Shown in pieces: positions 24,661 to 34,199 of a DNA stretch of 64,000 bases (positions within the stretch are counted from its first letter, which is position 1; the number at the start of each line of letters is the position of its first letter). The notes below the pieces were generated by a model. It was not told where the DNA came from, made no database searches, and worked only from the letters and a program-made list of their open reading frames with translations. Made by a program: the position numbers and the translations under genes. The stretch is from Mucilaginibacter sp. L3T2-6 (GTDB taxonomy: Bacteria; Bacteroidota; Bacteroidia; Sphingobacteriales; Sphingobacteriaceae), in the NCBI RefSeq assembly GCF_030519355.1, contig NZ_JAUMKC010000005.1, positions 124,001 to 188,000 of the forward strand, in the 5' to 3' direction.

Positions 24661-24779
24661 AGAAGTGGAAATTTACATTGGGAATACTAAACGTAAGCCG
24701 ATGATTAAAGTTACACAGCGATTAATTGCTTACTGTGCTATATTTGATCCCAACACTGTTAAGCGGAGGAATTACTACC

Positions 24780-25118
24780 ATGATAACATCAACCCAAAAC
24801 GCCGAGCATTACACCTGGGGTAATAATTGCGATGGCTGGCATTTGCTCAGGTCAGACAGCTTAAGTATAATACAGGAACGTATGCCGCCGGGAACGGGAG
24901 AGCAACTGCATTTTCATCATCATGCACAGCAGGTATTTTATGTTCTTTCCGGCACAGCAACGTTTGAGGTAGCGGGCGAAATTTTTACGGTTGCGGCTAA
25001 CCAATCCATTCATATACCGCCAGAAACACGCCACCGTATATCCAATAATGCCGCTGAAGATTTGCATTTCCTGGTAATATCCGAGCCGAAGGCTCATGGC
25101 GACAGGGTGAATTTATGA
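24780..25118 (+). CDS. Small single-domain cupin protein
   Basis: 112 residues from the ATG at 24780, which has a GGAGG 11 bp upstream. A conserved cupin motif 1 is present: G-x5-H-F-H-x...G, with the usual Glu replaced by Gln (HFHHHAQQVFYVLSG); motif 2 is PPETRHRISNNA. It would bind a metal, and could be an isomerase, dioxygenase or sugar binder. Nothing in the context decides it. Confidence 0.85.
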   Translation: MITSTQNAEHYTWGNNCDGWHLLRSDSLSIIQERMPPGTGEQLHFHHHAQQVFYVLSGTATFEVAGEIFTVAANQSIHIPPETRHRISNNAAEDLHFLVISEPKAHGDRVNL

Positions 25119-25120
25119 GC

Positions 25121-25360
25121 GTTGTTGTAAGGTTGGAATGTTGTTTTTTGTGATATTCTCAGAAACTGTCTAAAAACGGTTGCCAATAATTATTACAGGG
25201 CATTAGCCCCCTCTAAATCTCCCCCGATGGGGAGACTTTAGCTTAGAAATATTTTAAGCCCTCCCTTCCGGGGAGGGTTTAGGTGGGGCTAAAACTGGTA
25301 TATTTATTTTTTTAGACAGCTCATAACCTTTCAACTTTACAACATTCCAACGTTTCAACA
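25121..25360. repeat. Word palindrome split by a MITE-like insertion
   Basis: The left arm 25123-25145 (GTTGTTGTAAGGTTGGAATGTTG) contains the words TAAGG-TTGGAATGTTG. The right arm 25323-25360 holds the complementary words (ACAACATTCCAACGTTTCAAC). Between them sits MITE-like copy 2. This looks like a word palindrome that already existed when the other element was inserted into it. Confidence 0.6.
25167..25318. mobile_element. 152-bp MITE-like palindromic element, copy 2 (inverted)
   Basis: The reverse complement of the element at 6988-7140, about 90% identical, with the same TGTCTAAAAA/TTTTTAGACA ends and two internal GC-rich hairpins. CTCA occurs on both sides just outside the ends (25157-25161 area and 25320-25324) and could be a target-site duplication, but copy 1 shows none. 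Confidence 0.75.
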
Positions 25361-25361
25361 A

Positions 25362-26177
25362 TTAAAATCCCAAAGTAAACCCGAAAGAGAAATTCTTCAG
25401 GCCTTTCTGGGCGGGGCTGTTCTCGAACATATCGTTGAAATAATATTTGGCGAAGATGCCTAAATCGCCATAGCCCATGCGAACAAAGCCCCCATAGCGG
25501 AAGTGGGCGAAGTGGTAATCGTCGTCAAACTTTTGCTTGCCGTTTTCATGACTGATTTGTTTTACCCTTCCATTCAGCAGGAAGCCGCCATCCGGCCCGA
25601 AGACAAAGTGTGCTCTTTTGCCGCGTGAATCTTCGTTGGTGCGAAAATCAAATGAGAGCGGGATGCGCAGGTAGCTGGATGAAAAGCGGTTTTTACTATA
25701 ATGGATATCATCCTGGCGATAGGTGAGCACCGGCTGGTTTGGCAGGATGGTAATATCTTCCCGCAGGCGTATCAGCGTCCAGTCGAACCCGCCGGAAAGA
25801 TAAATTTTAAAGTTCGGGCTAAACCGAACGCCCATCTGCACCAAATCAAAGCCTACATTACTGGTTTTCCATGAGCGGTACCGTAAAAAGTTATTGGCAG
25901 GCGACAGGGTAAAGCTGCCATTATCGATCAGGGTAGCCAAACCTAAATCGAATCGCGAAAAAGTAAGCCCGAACGAAAAGCGCGGGTAAGCGTGTTCATT
26001 GTAAGTGGTAGTATCATGCCTGCGCCTGTGTTCGCCTTCTTCGCCATAACCGGCGTAAAAATGAAAGCCATGTTCCTTGGTAGAGTCCTTTTGACTTCTC
26101 GTGCTATCAGATGAATTTTGCGCAATAGCGCCGTATACCGATAAGCTTAGTACTGCTGTGTATATTAATCGTTTCAT
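25362..26177 (-). CDS. Outer-membrane beta-barrel protein (PorT-like)
   Basis: 271 residues with a signal peptide (ending GAIAQ at residue 20). Charged region, then alternating beta strands ending in a C-terminal Phe (FSFGFTLGF), typical of Bacteroidota outer-membrane barrels. Segments such as GGFDWTLIRLRED and SSSYLRIPLSFDFRT are like the PorT/OmpW-type barrel families; the exact one is uncertain. It is the last gene of a sigma/anti-sigma/barrel set, so it may be the structural target or cargo of that regulon. Confidence 0.8.
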   Translation of the reverse strand: MKRLIYTAVLSLSVYGAIAQNSSDSTRSQKDSTKEHGFHFYAGYGEEGEHRRRHDTTTYNEHAYPRFSFGLTFSRFDLGLATLIDNGSFTLSPANNFLRYRSWKTSNVGFDLVQMGVRFSPNFKIYLSGGFDWTLIRLREDITILPNQPVLTYRQDDIHYSKNRFSSSYLRIPLSFDFRTNEDSRGKRAHFVFGPDGGFLLNGRVKQISHENGKQKFDDDYHFAHFRYGGFVRMGYGDLGIFAKYYFNDMFENSPAQKGLKNFSFGFTLGF

Positions 26178-26332
26178 TTTTGTGTTATTGTTATTTGGTT
26201 GTTTGAGCTGTTGTATGATGTTGATTGAAAATGAAAAGCATTATGTACACTCCGCTCAGTTAACTATCGCCGGCAACATGTACACCTTGCCGCCGTAATC
26301 AACCGCTCACCCAATCAACTTAATTAACTCAT

Positions 26333-27106
26333 TTATTTTTCTTTATCTCTTTTAAATTTTAAAATCCCCAGGTTCACTGCCGATATATTTGATGATTCGT
26401 CATCATCGGAATTGCTGAACTCTATTATTTTATCTTTCCGCTTATCTACAGCTGCAATTACCGTATTCAAAAATCCGCCTATGCCGTGTACTTTGCGTTT
26501 GGGCTTTGGCTGGTCCGCTTCCTGCTTGCCGGCAGCCGGAACAGTTGCCGCCGTTATGCTTTGAGTTGATGCCTGGCTATCGGTTATCAACGGCCTGGTG
26601 ATTATTGGCGTAGCATCGGATGGCAAAACCGGGCTTATAGGTTCCGGTTTCTGCTCAACAACTGCCAATACGGATTGCTCATTATGCTTTCCCGCATTTT
26701 CAATAACCGCCGCAGCTTCATGTACTTTTATAGCCTGGTTAACCGGCTTTGCCTTTACATGCACTAACTGGTTAACCGGAGGGGCCTCGCGTGCTCCGGA
26801 TGTTTTTGACTCCGCTTGCCGTATAACCGGTTCCGGCTTCATAACAGGCGGCCGCGTCTTTACAATAGCATTTTTAGCAGGATGTTTTACACCGGCAGGT
26901 TTTTTCTGCGGGATAAATAATATTCCGGCGGCTGCCAGTATAGTAATGCTGGCTGCAATGCTCAGCCAGGGGAGCAATGTGCGATAACGTTGTTTGCCGT
27001 CGAGCCGCTCGGTTATGCCCAGCCAAACCTGCGAGGTAGGCTCTGCCTTAAAGTTTTCCAGTTTGGAACGAAATAAGCTGTCAAATTCTTTATCCTGCAT
27101 ATCCAT
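26333..27106 (-). CDS. Putative membrane anti-sigma factor
   Basis: 257 residues from the ATG at 27106; ATG at 27100 is also possible. The N-terminal 45 residues (QDKEFDSLFRSKLENFKAEPTSQVWLGITERLDG) resemble the cytoplasmic sigma-binding part of Bacteroidota anti-sigma proteins. A single TM helix follows (LLPWLSIAASITILAAAGILFI), then a long Pro/Lys/Ala-rich periplasmic stretch. The gene overlaps the sigma gene by 17 bp, so the two are translationally coupled. No zinc motif (HxxxCxxC) is seen. The assignment rests mostly on layout and topology. Confidence 0.7.
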   Translation of the reverse strand: MDMQDKEFDSLFRSKLENFKAEPTSQVWLGITERLDGKQRYRTLLPWLSIAASITILAAAGILFIPQKKPAGVKHPAKNAIVKTRPPVMKPEPVIRQAESKTSGAREAPPVNQLVHVKAKPVNQAIKVHEAAAVIENAGKHNEQSVLAVVEQKPEPISPVLPSDATPIITRPLITDSQASTQSITAATVPAAGKQEADQPKPKRKVHGIGGFLNTVIAAVDKRKDKIIEFSNSDDDESSNISAVNLGILKFKRDKEK

Positions 27107-27662
27107 ATCTTTTACCTTCCATTTTTGCAATTTGTTCTTTTAATACCGCCCTGGCTCTTGACAATTGCGATTTCGACGCGCCTTCACTTATTCCAGCCAT
27201 CTCTGCTATCTCGCGGTGCGAATAACCTTCTATGGCATATAAGTTAAAAACAATGCGGTAACCCGGAGCCAATTGCTGTACCAGTGCCATTAAATCATTT
27301 GCGGCAAGCTTTGAGGTGGCCAGAGCATCCACTGATGAATGTGAATCGACCTGCTCTACATCCACCAACTGCACCATTTTATGATATTTGCGGTAATATT
27401 CTATCGAGCTGTGGACCATGATCCGCCGTATCCACCCTTCAAACGAGCCCTCGCCGCGATAATCTTCTATCTTCTGGAATACTTTAATAAACCCGTTCTG
27501 CAGCATATCTTCGGCTTCCATCCGGTCAGTCGCGTAGCGTAAACAAACGCCCAGCATTTTCGAAGCAAATTGCTTGTAAAGCAACTCCTGCGCTTTGCGC
27601 TCGTTGGCCTTACATCTTTTTATCAGTTCGTCAATAGTATATTTATGCTCCAAAAACATCAT
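27090..27662 (-). CDS. ECF-type RNA polymerase sigma factor
   Basis: 190 residues. Region 2: FASKMLGVCLRYATDRMEAEDMLQNGFIKVF and FEGWIRRIMVHSSI. Region 4: LAPGYRIVFNLYAIEGYSHREIAEMAGISEGASKSQLSRARAVL. First gene of a three-gene operon with a putative anti-sigma factor and an outer-membrane barrel. Signalling probably runs from the envelope via the anti-sigma factor to this protein. Confidence 0.93.
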   Translation of the reverse strand: MMFLEHKYTIDELIKRCKANERKAQELLYKQFASKMLGVCLRYATDRMEAEDMLQNGFIKVFQKIEDYRGEGSFEGWIRRIMVHSSIEYYRKYHKMVQLVDVEQVDSHSSVDALATSKLAANDLMALVQQLAPGYRIVFNLYAIEGYSHREIAEMAGISEGASKSQLSRARAVLKEQIAKMEGKRYGYAG

Positions 27663-27762
27663 TTAAAGGTAAGATGAAAAGGCTAAGCAAATGGTTGCAT
27701 GGTATTAAAAATAATTTTAATATCTTGCTTTCCAGGTCTCCTAATACTTATCTGCGCTTAAC

Positions 27763-29046
27763 ATGATGAAAATAATCAAGTTCTCACTTGCACTGCTCCT
27801 GCTGGTTAATGTGTCCGTTGCGCAGCCAAAAACAACAGACACGCTTATGCTGCTTAAACCCGATCGTGTGTTCGATGGACAACAAATGCACAGCGGCTGG
27901 TGGGTACTGGTAAAAGGCAGGCATATTGAAGCCGCCGGCGAGCCTGGCAGTATAAGCGCCCCCTCTTCAGCCAGAATAATTGAACTTAAAGGAACAACCT
28001 TAATGCCGGGAATGATTGAAGGACATTCACATTTATTCCTTCATCCTTATAACGAAACTACCTGGAATAACCAGTTACTGACTGAAAGCCGGGCAGAACG
28101 TACAGCACGGGCTGTGGAGCATGCAAAGGCCACATTAATGGCAGGTTTTACAACCGTGCGTGATTTGGGTACCGAGGGCGCCGGTTATGATGATGCGGGC
28201 TTAAAGGCCGCCATTAATAAGGGTGTTATTCCCGGCCCGCGTATGCTGGTGGCCACACGCGCAATAGTGGCGACAGGGAGTTATGGCCCCAAAAGTAATG
28301 TAGCCGAAGCCACAGTTATAAAAGGCGCCGAGGAAGCGGATGGGATTGATGGGATAACCCGTGTGGTTCGTTCGCAAATTGGCTATGGCGCTGATGTAGT
28401 TAAAATTTATGCCGATTACCGCTGGGGAGAAAATGAGGTTACTGCACCCACGTTTACCGAAGAAGAGCTTAAGAAAGCTGTTGAGGTTGCCAAAAGCAGC
28501 GGCCGCATGGTGGCGGTTCATTCCGGTACGGAAGAGGGCATGCGCCGGTCGATAGCGGCAGGGGTAACTACTATTGAACATGGCGATGGCGGCACACCCG
28601 AACTGTTTAAGCTAATGAAAGAAAAAGGGATAGCCCTGTGCCCGACGTTAGCCGCAACGGAAGCCATACTGAGCTATGCCGGATGGAAAAAGGGCGTTGG
28701 AGCAGAACCGGAAGCTGTAAAACAAAAGCACAAAATGTTTACCGAGGCCTTGCGATCGGGCGTGGCAATTTTAATGGGCGGCGATGTTGGCGTGTTCAGC
28801 CATGGCGATAATGCCCGCGAAATGGTGCTGATGGCCGAGTATGGTATGAAGCCAATCGATGTATTACGGTCGGCTACAAGTGTCAATGCGACAATTTTTA
28901 AATTAAATAACCTCGGATATATAAAAAGCGGCTATCTTGCCGATATTATTGCCGTTGAAGGGAACCCTGCGGAAGACATCAAAGCGGTGAAGCAGGTAAA
29001 GCTGGTGATGAAGGACGGCGTAATCTATACCAATTCAGTAAACTGA
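27763..29046 (+). CDS. Secreted amidohydrolase family protein
   Basis: 427 residues with a signal peptide (1-20, ending SVAQ). The metal site is in order: H-x-H (EGHSHLFLHP), a probable metal lysine (DVVKIYADY), His residues in VAVHSGTEEGM and TTIEHGDGG, and an Asp in MGGDVGVFSH. This is the metal-dependent hydrolase TIM barrel of the imidazolonepropionase-like/prolidase type. Substrate is probably a peptide or cyclic amide; not determinable. GH36 follows after 16 bp on the same strand, so the two are probably co-transcribed. Confidence 0.9.
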   Translation: MMKIIKFSLALLLLVNVSVAQPKTTDTLMLLKPDRVFDGQQMHSGWWVLVKGRHIEAAGEPGSISAPSSARIIELKGTTLMPGMIEGHSHLFLHPYNETTWNNQLLTESRAERTARAVEHAKATLMAGFTTVRDLGTEGAGYDDAGLKAAINKGVIPGPRMLVATRAIVATGSYGPKSNVAEATVIKGAEEADGIDGITRVVRSQIGYGADVVKIYADYRWGENEVTAPTFTEEELKKAVEVAKSSGRMVAVHSGTEEGMRRSIAAGVTTIEHGDGGTPELFKLMKEKGIALCPTLAATEAILSYAGWKKGVGAEPEAVKQKHKMFTEALRSGVAILMGGDVGVFSHGDNAREMVLMAEYGMKPIDVLRSATSVNATIFKLNNLGYIKSGYLADIIAVEGNPAEDIKAVKQVKLVMKDGVIYTNSVN

Positions 29047-29062
29047 ACCAACACATATTAAC

Positions 29063-31255
29063 ATGAATAAAATAGGCTCAAAAGGTTTGTTTAGCGGAAT
29101 AATTGTGTCTTTAGCCATGATAGCATCGGCAAGGGCGCAATCTGTAGTGATACCGGTAGAAACCAAAGACAACGCCCTGGTACTTGAAGTGGGTAACGAC
29201 CGGGTTTTAAATATGGTGTATTTCGGTGGCCGGCTCGGCAATAAAGACGAGTATAAAAATATCGGCGGCCTCAACAACTTTAGCGGCACCATTGGTTCCT
29301 ATAACAACGCCTATACAACTGCCGGTACAAGCAACCTGGTAGAGCCGGCTATACAGGTAACCCATGCCGACGGCAATAAGTCGCTGGACTTGAAATATGT
29401 AAATCACACCGTCACAAAAATTAGTGACGATGTGAGCCTGCTGAGCATTAATTTAAAAGACCCCGTTTATAATTTTGAGGTGACGCTTAACTATAAAACC
29501 TATTACGACGAAAACGTTACCGAGCAATGGAGCGTAATAAAAAACCGCGAGAAAAAAAGCGTAGTGCTTAATAAATATGCGTCGGCAAACCTTTGTTTGC
29601 AAGGCAGCGAGTACTGGCTGAAACATTATCATGGCGACTGGGCTCAGGAAATGAAGCCGGAGGAAGAACGCTTATCAAACGGTATAAAAACGATCGATTC
29701 TAAACTCGGAACACGTGCCGATCTTTTCCAGCCGCCTACCTTTATGCTTTCGTTGGGCAAATCAGCAACCGAAGAATCGGGCGAGGTAATGTACGGCAAC
29801 CTGGAATGGAGCGGTAACTTCAGGCTCGATTTTGAGGTTGACCCCTCTAATCATTTACGCCTGATCGCAGGTATAAATAACTACGCTTCCGATTATGTTC
29901 TTAAAGCAGGAGGCGATCTTGAAACGCCAAAATTTGTTTACACACTGAGCGATAAGGGGAAAGGCGAAGCTACCCATAACTTTCACAACTGGGCACGCAA
30001 GTATAAAATTGCAGATGGCGAAGGACCAAGGTTAACGTTGCTAAACAATTGGGAGTCAACTTATTTTGATTTTAATGAGGATAAGCTGGCCAGCCTTTTG
30101 AAGGACACCAAAAAGCTAGGCGTTGATTTGTTTCTGCTGGACGACGGTTGGTTTGGCAATAAATATCCCCGCAACGGCGATCATGCCGGCCTGGGCGACT
30201 GGCAGGAGAATAAAGCCAAACTACCCCATGACATAGGCTACCTGGTAAAAGAGGCCAATATGAACGGTGTGAAATTCGGTATTTGGGTTGAGCCGGAAAT
30301 GGTTAATCCCAAAAGTGAGCTATATGAGAAACATCCTGACTGGGTAGTAAAGCAACCGCAGCGTCCGGAAATATATATGCGCAACCAGTTAGTACTTGAT
30401 TTGACCAACCCTGCTGTGCAGGATTTTGTTTTTGGCGTAGTTGATGGCCTGTTTACTAAAAATCCAGACCTGGCCTATATTAAGTGGGATTGTAACTCAG
30501 TGATTTTTAACGCTAACTCGGCTTACGAAAAAAATCAATCCAACTTTTATACCGATTACGTTTTTGGCCTGTACAAGGTACTCGACCGTTTGCGCTCCAA
30601 GTATCCCAAAGTGCCGATGATGCTCTGCTCCGGCGGCGGCGGCCGTGTTGACTATGGCGCGCTGCATTACTTTACCGAATACTGGCCAAGCGATGACACG
30701 GACCCTCTCGAGCGGATTTTTATACAATGGGAGAACTCCTATTTTTATCCTGCCCTAACCAGCTCAAACCATGTAACCGATTGGGGCAAACAGCCGATAA
30801 AATTCAGGGTTGATGTAGCCATGATGGGCAAGCTGGGGTTTGATATTGTGGTAGGGAAGCTGAAACCTAATGAACTTGCCTTTTGCCAGGCAGCAGTAAA
30901 CACCTATAAACAATTTAGTGAAGCCATCTGGCATGGCGATCAGTACCACTTACAAGACCCGCGGGAGAATGATATCGCCTCGGTCATCTACGTCGATCAG
31001 GCTAAAAGTTCTGCCATCATGTTCAATTATTTGGTAAACTGGCGCGTTGGCACAGAGTCTAATGCGCCTATCAGGCTCAAGGGGCTCGACCCGGAAAAAA
31101 AATATAGAGTCGAGGAAGTGAATGTTATGCCGGGATCTCGTTCCACTATTAAACCGTCGACCTATAGCGGTAAATTTTTAATGACGGTGGGTGTTAACCC
31201 GGATGTAAAGAGCTGGAGACCGAGCGTGCTGATTGCGGTGAAGGAGTTAAAATAA
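29063..31255 (+). CDS. Alpha-galactosidase, GH36
   Basis: 730 residues with a signal peptide (about 1-25, ending SARAQ). N-terminal beta-supersandwich, then the GH36 barrel: LNNWESTYFDFNEDKL and GVDLFLLDDGWFG. The nucleophile is D476 (YIKWDCN), and the acid/base motif is SDDTDPLERI (543-552). It retains configuration and removes alpha-1,6-galactose from raffinose-type or galactomannan oligosaccharides in the periplasm. It follows the amidohydrolase and is convergent with the GHL10 gene. Confidence 0.95.
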   Translation: MNKIGSKGLFSGIIVSLAMIASARAQSVVIPVETKDNALVLEVGNDRVLNMVYFGGRLGNKDEYKNIGGLNNFSGTIGSYNNAYTTAGTSNLVEPAIQVTHADGNKSLDLKYVNHTVTKISDDVSLLSINLKDPVYNFEVTLNYKTYYDENVTEQWSVIKNREKKSVVLNKYASANLCLQGSEYWLKHYHGDWAQEMKPEEERLSNGIKTIDSKLGTRADLFQPPTFMLSLGKSATEESGEVMYGNLEWSGNFRLDFEVDPSNHLRLIAGINNYASDYVLKAGGDLETPKFVYTLSDKGKGEATHNFHNWARKYKIADGEGPRLTLLNNWESTYFDFNEDKLASLLKDTKKLGVDLFLLDDGWFGNKYPRNGDHAGLGDWQENKAKLPHDIGYLVKEANMNGVKFGIWVEPEMVNPKSELYEKHPDWVVKQPQRPEIYMRNQLVLDLTNPAVQDFVFGVVDGLFTKNPDLAYIKWDCNSVIFNANSAYEKNQSNFYTDYVFGLYKVLDRLRSKYPKVPMMLCSGGGGRVDYGALHYFTEYWPSDDTDPLERIFIQWENSYFYPALTSSNHVTDWGKQPIKFRVDVAMMGKLGFDIVVGKLKPNELAFCQAAVNTYKQFSEAIWHGDQYHLQDPRENDIASVIYVDQAKSSAIMFNYLVNWRVGTESNAPIRLKGLDPEKKYRVEEVNVMPGSRSTIKPSTYSGKFLMTVGVNPDVKSWRPSVLIAVKELK

Positions 31256-31268
31256 TATCTGTACCTGT

Positions 31269-32849
31269 CTACTTCGCCGTACCGGCAATGGTTGGCGAGG
31301 GGTCGCTCTCGTTTTTTAGCCTGTCCAGCGCGGTGACGACATACATATAGGTTTTGCCTCTCGGTACGCTGTCATCCACAAAGGAGGTACTGTTATTATA
31401 TTGGATATGCAGAATATGCTTCGGATCGTTCAGGTTAATCTTCTCCTTTTCTTCGAAGCGGTAAACAACATAGCCATAAGCGGTTTCGTTATCTTTTGCC
31501 GGCAGAGGTGTCGTCCACTTTAGCTGTACGCTATGCAGCATTGGCGTTGCCGTAAAGTTTTGAGGAGCGTTAGGCGGAATAGAATCCAGCCATAGCATCA
31601 CCGGCGGCAGGGCCGGGTATTTATAATAGTTCTCTTTTAGTGAGTCAGCAAAGCCAAGCGGGTTATTTATTAAAGATTTGGAGCTAAAATACACGCTCCC
31701 CTGCACCCTTGGGTTAGCACGCAGATATTTTATCTGGTCGGGCATTTGTGCGGGATTTTTAAACTTGTTAACCTTGCGCTCGTTTATACGGTAAGCCGCC
31801 ATACCTATATATAAATGCCGTCCGTAGGTGTTGTCGCTCCACCAGTTCACTAAGGTATCAAAAGCAGCTGAGCGGTCGCCGAGCGGCCAGTATAGCTGCG
31901 GATTAATATAATCCACCCAACCCTCTTTCACCCATTTGCGGGAATCAGCATAAAGTTCGTAATTAGATGAGCCCCCATGTGTTGCAGAGCCTTCGGGGTT
32001 TTGGTATTTATTAGCCCATATGCCAAACGGACTTATACCAAATTTTACCCTGGGGTTATGCGCCTGTATACTGTCGCTCAGCATTTGTATCAGCGTGTCT
32101 ACATTATGGCGGCGCCAGTCTTTAATATCATCGTAGCCCTGTCCGTATTCGGCGAATGTTTGGGCATCATTAATTTTTTGTCCGTCGATTGGGTATGGAT
32201 AAAAATAATCATCCATATGTACACCGTCGATATCATAATTATCAACTACATCCAAAAACACCTTCACGATGTAGTCACGAACTTCAGGAATCCCCGGATT
32301 AAATAATTTAATTCCTCCGTAGGTAAAAAACCATTCAGGTTTTATCCGCGTGATATGGGCCGGGCTCAGCAGAGAAAACCTTCCATCATTTGTGGCGCGG
32401 TATGGGTTAAACCAGGCATGCAGTTCCATGCCGCGCTTATGCGCTTCTGTTATGGCGAATTCAAGCGGGTCGTATGACGGATTAGGCCCCTGTCCCTGTT
32501 TTCCGGTGAGCCATTTGGACCATGGCTCGCGGCTTTTGGCATAAAATGCATCGGCGGCTGGCCGTATCTGAAACATCACTTCGTTAATGCCCTGGCGCTG
32601 ATGGGCATTCAGGCGATCGATCATCTCCTGTTTTTGCTGGTCGGTTGGCAAGCCGGGTTTGCTTGGCCAGTCAATATTTTCAACGGTGGCTATCCAAACA
32701 CCCCTGAACTCCCGCTTTGGCGGCAGGGTATCGGCAATCGCCTCTTTTTCATCGGATATTGAATCAATCGCTGGCTTTAGTTGCGCCCGTGCATGTGTAC
32801 AAAATATTAAAATAGAAATCAGAAGAATCACCAGCCGTTTTATGCGCAT
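31269..32849 (-). CDS. GHL10 family glycosyl hydrolase (DUF187-like) with FN3 domain
   Basis: 526 residues from the ATG at 32849. Signal peptide ending HARAQ. The catalytic (beta/alpha)8-like domain begins EFRGVWIATVENIDWPSKPGL; it includes RQGINEVMFQIRPAADAFY, HAWFNPYR, DGVHMDDYFYPYP, VKFGISPFGIW and WVDYINPQLYW, all standard in this family. A C-terminal fibronectin type III domain follows (about 430-526). Members cleave or bind peptidoglycan-like or other beta-glycans; activity for this one is inferred only from the family. Confidence 0.93.
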   Translation of the reverse strand: MRIKRLVILLISILIFCTHARAQLKPAIDSISDEKEAIADTLPPKREFRGVWIATVENIDWPSKPGLPTDQQKQEMIDRLNAHQRQGINEVMFQIRPAADAFYAKSREPWSKWLTGKQGQGPNPSYDPLEFAITEAHKRGMELHAWFNPYRATNDGRFSLLSPAHITRIKPEWFFTYGGIKLFNPGIPEVRDYIVKVFLDVVDNYDIDGVHMDDYFYPYPIDGQKINDAQTFAEYGQGYDDIKDWRRHNVDTLIQMLSDSIQAHNPRVKFGISPFGIWANKYQNPEGSATHGGSSNYELYADSRKWVKEGWVDYINPQLYWPLGDRSAAFDTLVNWWSDNTYGRHLYIGMAAYRINERKVNKFKNPAQMPDQIKYLRANPRVQGSVYFSSKSLINNPLGFADSLKENYYKYPALPPVMLWLDSIPPNAPQNFTATPMLHSVQLKWTTPLPAKDNETAYGYVVYRFEEKEKINLNDPKHILHIQYNNSTSFVDDSVPRGKTYMYVVTALDRLKNESDPSPTIAGTAK

Positions 32850-33168
32850 CAAACAGAATTTTTAAAAGCTGCAAAGATATAAAACTCGTTGCCTGCCTGT
32901 TTTAGTATAGTTTATAATAATTGACCGTATTTTGTGTTTTAATCTTATTGTGTTTATTTTTAACAAATCTTAAACGCCATATTATACCATTTACAGCGTA
33001 ATAGCGTTATATATTTCCCGCTTGATTGGATAATATGCGATAAAATCAATAATTATAAACCCCTGATTAATACTTAAAAAAAGTTAAAACAAATAAGTTA
33101 TAACATTTATTTAAGTACAAAGCCGGTACACGTTTAGTATTATTGAACATTTAAAACATCAAATTGTT
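32850..33168. promoter_or_regulatory. AT-rich divergent promoter region
   Basis: A gap of 319 bp with no gene, very AT-rich. On the minus strand TATCTTTG at 32872-32879 is a good -7 box for the GHL10 gene. A clear promoter for the rightward coiled-coil gene is not seen. No repeat or hairpin stands out. Confidence 0.45.
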
Positions 33169-34080
33169 ATGGAAGATACCACAAGCCAACAGCCCAAAAA
33201 AAACTCAAATGTCATATACTTCCTTATTGTGGTAGTATTGGCTTTGCTTGCTACGGATGTGTACTTGTATTTGCAGAAGAATAAATCCGATACAAAAATA
33301 GTTTACCAGAACGATGAACGGACCAGGCTGCAAACGGAACTTGACAGCCTTGAGGCGCAGATAGAACAGGTTAATGCCGGAAAAGCTAAGATGTCTCAGG
33401 CACTGCAGGCAAAAAACGATTCGCTGAAAGCACAGATCAGGGTACTGCGTTCCAAGCTTGCCCAGGGAAAATTAACCGCTGCCGAACTGAAAAGTGCACA
33501 GGAAGACATAAAGCAGCTACGTTATAACGTAACAACATTTACCGCGCAAATTGAGGAGCTGAAGAAACAAAACGCCGCATTGACCAATGAAAGGGATACT
33601 TTAAAAACCAACCTGGCCACCGCCGCTAAAAGAGACAGCGCCCTTAGCAAACAAAATGCTGATCTGGGTAAAACTGTTAAGATAGCATCTGCCTTAAAGA
33701 TTGCCACTGTAGATGTGGTAGCCTACAAAATAAAGGGGAGCGGCAAAGAGGTGGACACCAAACGCTCCAAGGTTGCCAAAAAGATTAAAATAAACTTTAC
33801 GATAGCTGCCAATTCTGTGGCTGAAAAAAACATGCACGATATTTATCTGCGTGTAATCGATCCTACCGGGAACCTGATTACGGGCAGCGATTCAGGAACC
33901 TTTAATGCGGACGGCCAGGATTTACAATATACCTATAAAACAGCCATTGAGTTTAAAGACGACGGCAGCGGTTATACTATCGACTGGATAAACCCGTCAG
34001 CTTTTCAGAAAGGCTCATACACCGTTTTGTTATATGCTGATGGATACACTATGGGAAAGACAAGTTTTGAGTTGAAATAG
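33169..34080 (+). CDS. Membrane-anchored coiled-coil protein of unknown function
   Basis: 303 residues. Single N-terminal TM helix (VIYFLIVVVLALLATDVYLYL, about 15-35), a coiled coil from 45 to 170 (heptads in LDSLEAQIEQVNAGKAKMSQALQ and LKSAQEDIKQLRYNVT), then a C-terminal beta-rich domain from 180 (VAYKIKGSGKEVDTKRSKVAKKIKINFTIAANS). I do not recognise a named family, although this layout is widespread in Bacteroidota. It faces the periplasm. A strong terminator ends the gene. Confidence 0.8.
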   Translation: MEDTTSQQPKKNSNVIYFLIVVVLALLATDVYLYLQKNKSDTKIVYQNDERTRLQTELDSLEAQIEQVNAGKAKMSQALQAKNDSLKAQIRVLRSKLAQGKLTAAELKSAQEDIKQLRYNVTTFTAQIEELKKQNAALTNERDTLKTNLATAAKRDSALSKQNADLGKTVKIASALKIATVDVVAYKIKGSGKEVDTKRSKVAKKIKINFTIAANSVAEKNMHDIYLRVIDPTGNLITGSDSGTFNADGQDLQYTYKTAIEFKDDGSGYTIDWINPSAFQKGSYTVLLYADGYTMGKTSFELK

Positions 34081-34110
34081 GTCCGGAAAGCCCGAAAGAT
34101 AAGACAAAAA

Positions 34111-34146
34111 AGCGCCGCTGAGAAGATCCCAGCGGCGCTTTTTATT
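34111..34146 (+). terminator. Rho-independent terminator after the coiled-coil gene
   Basis: A perfect 10-bp stem, AGCGCCGCTG (34111-34120) with CAGCGGCGCT (34130-34139), followed by TTTTTATTT. The A-run before the stem lets it work in the other direction too. Confidence 0.9.
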
Positions 34147-34199
34147 TCTGCTATACAGGAACACATACCCGGGTTACAGAGCTTATTAATGTTGTGTCG

